A stretch of DNA of 64,000 nucleotides, taken from the NCBI RefSeq assembly GCF_002846365.1, contig NZ_PJMW01000002.1:1612001-1676000 (forward strand). The letters run 5' to 3'. This DNA is from Nocardia fluminea. Its GTDB lineage: Bacteria > Actinomycetota > Actinomycetes > Mycobacteriales > Mycobacteriaceae. Positions 61,106 to 64,000 of this stretch are shown one piece after another. The translations under genes were made by a program, and so were the position numbers. The notes beneath the pieces are model-generated. The model had not been told where the DNA came from. It saw nothing but the letters and a program-made list of their open reading frames with translations, and searched no databases. Positions within the stretch are counted from its first letter, which is position 1; every line of letters starts with the position of its first letter.

Positions 61106-62638
61106 ATGCTGAACAACGGCGCCATGATCGCCGACCGCTACCGCCTGCAGCGGCTCATCGCCACGGGCGGTATGGGTCAGGTGTGGGAGGCGATGGACAC
61201 CCGGCTCGATCGCCGGGTGGCGGTCAAGGTCCTCAAGACCGAGTTCTCCGCCGACCCGACCTTCCGTGCGCGGTTCCGCGTCGAGGCGCGAACCACCGCG
61301 CAGCTCAACGCGCCGGGGATCGCGGGCATCTACGACTACGGCGAGACCACCGACCCGTCGGGCGGCGAGACCGCCTACCTGGTGATGGAGCTCGTGCAGG
61401 GCGAACCGCTCAACGCGGTGCTCAACCGGATGGGCAGGCTCTCGGTCGTCCAGGGTCTGGACATGCTCGAGCAGACCGGGCGCGCGCTCGAGGTCGCGCA
61501 CGCGGCGGGCGTGGTGCACCGCGACGTGAAGCCGGGCAACATCCTGGTGACGCCGACCGGTCAGGTGAAGATCACCGACTTCGGCATCGCCAAGGCGGTC
61601 GACGCCTCGCCGGTGACCAAGACCGGCATGGTGATGGGCACCGCCCAGTACATCGCGCCCGAACAGGCCGTCGGCGAGGACGCCACCGCGGCGTCGGACG
61701 TCTACTCCCTCGGCATCGTCGGCTATGAAGCGCTGGCAGGCGTCCGCCCGTTCACCGGTGAGGGCGCGATCACGGTCGCGATGAAGCATGTGCGCGACGC
61801 GCCGCCGCCGATGCCCGACGACCTGCCCGCGAACGTCCACGAACTGATCGCCATCACCATGGCCAAGGATCCGCTGCAGCGCTACCGCAGCGGCGGCGAG
61901 TTCGCCGATGCCGTGGCCGCGGTGCGTGCCGGGCACATGCCGCCGGTCCCCGGTGGCGCCACCGGTCCGTCGATGACCGGTGCCACCCGGGTACTTCCGC
62001 CCGGCCCGACCGTGGTGCTCCCCGCGGCGGCGGCCGCGGCTGCCGCGGCTGCGGACTACGAGGGCGCGACGATGCGCTTCGGCCATCAGCCCAACGGCCA
62101 GGTCGGCCCGCCCACCGGCGGATACAGCGGTCCGGCCACCCAGGCTTCCGCGCCGGCGCCGGTGCCCGCGAGCAACTCCAAGAACAACCAGAAGTGGCTG
62201 ATCGCGCTCGGTGTCGGCGCGCTGCTGCTCGGCGGCGGTGTGCTGTGGCTGCTGTTCGGCGGTGAACCGAACCGGGATTCGGGGACCACGACCACCACCG
62301 TGCAGACCACCAGATCGGTGCCGCCGCCGGTGACGACCACCCGCCCGGTCCCGCCGCCGCCGGTGACCACCGAGGAACCGCCGGCCACGACGGAGCGCCC
62401 GACGACGACCACCGAGCCGCCGACGACGACCACCGAGCCACCGACCACCACCACGGTGCCGCCGACCACCACGAGCAAGACCAAGCCGACGACCACGCCG
62501 AAGCCGACCAAACCGGAGCCCACCACCACGGCGCCCGCCGCGGGCACCACCACCGTCGGCCGTCCCCGGCTGCCCACCTTCGACCTGCCGTTCCCCGATG
62601 GCGACACGGCGGTAGGCCCGACCATAGGACAACCATGA
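61106..62638 (+). CDS. pknA: Ser/Thr protein kinase PknA
   Basis: A 510-residue receptor-type kinase. The kinase domain covers about residues 7-270: glycine loop [12 protein letters not shown], Lys in RVAVKVLK, catalytic loop [21 protein letters not shown], activation loop [17 protein letters not shown]. An Ala-rich juxtamembrane linker leads to one membrane helix ([22 protein letters not shown]). The external part is a Thr/Pro/Glu-rich tail of TTTTEPP units, with no PASTA repeats, as in other PknA proteins. It controls growth and division with PknB. ATG at 61106 follows a 37-nt gap after pbpA; its stop overlaps pknB. Confidence 0.96.
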   Translation: MLNNGAMIADRYRLQRLIATGGMGQVWEAMDTRLDRRVAVKVLKTEFSADPTFRARFRVEARTTAQLNAPGIAGIYDYGETTDPSGGETAYLVMELVQGEPLNAVLNRMGRLSVVQGLDMLEQTGRALEVAHAAGVVHRDVKPGNILVTPTGQVKITDFGIAKAVDASPVTKTGMVMGTAQYIAPEQAVGEDATAASDVYSLGIVGYEALAGVRPFTGEGAITVAMKHVRDAPPPMPDDLPANVHELIAITMAKDPLQRYRSGGEFADAVAAVRAGHMPPVPGGATGPSMTGATRVLPPGPTVVLPAAAAAAAAAADYEGATMRFGHQPNGQVGPPTGGYSGPATQASAPAPVPASNSKNNQKWLIALGVGALLLGGGVLWLLFGGEPNRDSGTTTTTVQTTRSVPPPVTTTRPVPPPPVTTEEPPATTERPTTTTEPPTTTTEPPTTTTVPPTTTSKTKPTTTPKPTKPEPTTTAPAAGTTTVGRPRLPTFDLPFPDGDTAVGPTIGQP

Positions 62639-64000
62639 CGACCCCGAAGAATCTCTCCTCCCGGTACGAGCTGGGCGAGATCATCGGGTTCGGCGGCATG
62701 TCGGAGGTGCACCGCGCCCGCGACGTGCGGCTGTCGCGCGACGTGGCGATCAAGGTGCTGCGGGCCGATCTGGCTCGCGATCCCACGTTCTACCTGCGGT
62801 TCAAGCGCGAGGCGCAGAACGCGGCCGCGCTGAACCACCCCGCCATCGTGGCCGTGTACGACACCGGCGAGGCCACCGTCGACAACGGGCCGCTGCCCTA
62901 CATCGTCATGGAGTACGTCGAGGGCGACACGCTGCGCGACATCGTGCGCGGTAAGGGACCCCTCGCGCCGCGCAAGGCGATGGAAGTCGTGGCCGACGTG
63001 TGCGCCGCACTCGATTTCAGCCACAAGGCCGGCATCGTGCACCGCGACATGAAGCCGGCCAACATCATGATCAACCGCGCCGGCGCGGTGAAGGTGATGG
63101 ACTTCGGTATCGCGCGCGCGATCGCCGACAGCGCCAATCCGATGACCCAGACCGCCGCGGTGATCGGCACCGCCCAGTACCTCTCACCCGAGCAGGCGCG
63201 CGGCGAGACCGTCGACGCGCGGTCGGACGTGTACTCGGTGGGCTGCGTGCTCTTCGAGATCCTCACCGGGCAGCCGCCGTTCACCGGTGACTCGCCGGTC
63301 GCGGTCGCCTACCAGCACGTGAAGGAGGACCCGCCGCTCCCGTCGTCGGTCAACCCCGGCGTGCCACGCGAACTCGATTCGGTGATCCTCAAGGCGATGG
63401 CCAAGAACCCGGCCAACCGGTACCAGACGGCCGCGGAGATGCGGGCCGACCTGATCCGGGTCCTCGGCGGGCAGAAGCCGAGCGCGCCGATGGTGATGAA
63501 CGAGGAAGACCGCACCGACTACGACGACGATCCCGGCCCCCGGAATTTCCACGACCGCCGCGACGACACCTCCGAACACCCCGTGGTCGGCCCCGAAGGC
63601 GAGGAACGCAACCGCACCGGGCTGATCGCGCTCGGGGTGGCCGCCGCGCTCGCCGTGGCGTTCGGGCTGTTCTGGGTGCTGGTCGGGCCGGGCAGCAAGG
63701 CCGACCAGGTGGCCGTTCCCGACCTGTCCGGCAAGACCGCCCAGCAGGCACAGACCGCATTGCAGCAGGCCGGTTTCTATGTGGCCGTGCAGGAGAAACC
63801 GGACGGCAAGGTGGCGCCGGGCAATGTGATCGCGACCCAGCCGCTCGGCGGCTCGCGCATCGACGAAGGCAGCACCGTGACGGTGCAGATCTCGACCGGA
63901 CCGACGCAAGTACAGCTGCCGCGACTGGTCGGCATGAGTCAGGCCGACGCCGAGCGGCAGCTCAATTCGCTCGGGCTGCAACTCGATCCGAACGTGGCAC
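62635..64000 (+). CDS. pknB: Ser/Thr protein kinase PknB, N-terminal part
   Basis: The gene runs off the right edge with 455 codons visible. The kinase domain has [18 protein letters not shown], the catalytic Lys in [29 protein letters not shown] and the activation-loop threonines in [23 protein letters not shown] membrane helix ([23 protein letters not shown]) precedes the first PASTA repeat ([28 protein letters not shown]) and the start of the second ([17 protein letters not shown]). PASTA domains bind muropeptides or lipid II. The start overlaps pknA (ATGA). Confidence 0.97.
   Translation, partial: MTTPKNLSSRYELGEIIGFGGMSEVHRARDVRLSRDVAIKVLRADLARDPTFYLRFKREAQNAAALNHPAIVAVYDTGEATVDNGPLPYIVMEYVEGDTLRDIVRGKGPLAPRKAMEVVADVCAALDFSHKAGIVHRDMKPANIMINRAGAVKVMDFGIARAIADSANPMTQTAAVIGTAQYLSPEQARGETVDARSDVYSVGCVLFEILTGQPPFTGDSPVAVAYQHVKEDPPLPSSVNPGVPRELDSVILKAMAKNPANRYQTAAEMRADLIRVLGGQKPSAPMVMNEEDRTDYDDDPGPRNFHDRRDDTSEHPVVGPEGEERNRTGLIALGVAAALAVAFGLFWVLVGPGSKADQVAVPDLSGKTAQQAQTALQQAGFYVAVQEKPDGKVAPGNVIATQPLGGSRIDEGSTVTVQISTGPTQVQLPRLVGMSQADAERQLNSLGLQLDPNVA

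Overview
The window looks like chromosome from a high-GC, mycolic-acid-type actinobacterium, most likely Nocardia or a close relative. This rests on gene content and order, not on a database search. Many neighbourhoods match those known from Mycobacterium tuberculosis: ferritin, glpQ1, an Rv3843c-like membrane protein and sodA; the DUF4129/MoxR/DUF58/SpoIIM/RDD block (Rv3689-Rv3695); lysX; gltBD; and the growth and cell-division kinase block fhaA-fhaB-pstP-rodA-pbpA-pknA-pknB preceded by tRNA-Leu, which in relatives lies near oriC. No transposase, integrase, phage gene or CRISPR array is visible.

Layout. 0-8.8 kb: the end of an LCP-family protein, two tandem ferritins (one with a damaged ferroxidase site) behind an iron-box-like element, a 31-codon ORF, DUF5926, a GDPD/DUF4328/rhodanese group, a superoxide dismutase with a manganese-type residue, and a TMEM165/GDT1 transporter behind a yybP-ykoY (Mn2+) riboswitch. 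8.8-17.3 kb: a TetR/SDR pair with its own operator, a second SDR, methyltransferase, GNAT, htpG, a RecB-like nuclease and DUF6474. 17.3-20.1 kb: a copper cluster (YcnI, CopC, CopD). 20.2-27.1 kb: SRPBCC, rraA, an S4 protein, lysX, a small membrane protein, a phosphatase and a cutinase. 27.3-30.4 kb: an orphan roadblock/LC7 operon with a DUF4388-like/winged-helix protein, plus a Sel1 protein. 30.6-36.8 kb: glutamate synthase. 37.7-43.5 kb: DUF4407, a divergent MFS/TetR pair with a duplicated operator, and a membrane adenylate cyclase. 43.7-49.9 kb: the MoxR block with a dense cluster of DnaA-box-like sites inside it. 50.7-54.3 kb: a lipoprotein, a methyltransferase and a hydrolase/TetR operon under a textbook operator. 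54.3-64 kb: tRNA-Leu and the Ser/Thr kinase/peptidoglycan operon, cut at the right edge inside pknB.

Three observations go beyond ordinary annotation. (1) A dispersed repeat occurs three times (10.5, 20.1 and 43.6 kb): a nearly invariant core of about 42-46 nt sits between arms that differ between copies yet remain self-complementary. (2) At least ten genes have a TANNNT -10 hexamer ending 6 or 7 nt before the start codon, the geometry of leaderless transcription; this fixes several GTG starts. (3) Seven DnaA-box-like 9-10-mers fall within about 140 bp between convergent genes at 47.93-48.07 kb.

Coordinates, translations and inverted repeats were read by eye. Family names come from recognising motifs, and no alignment or folding program was run.
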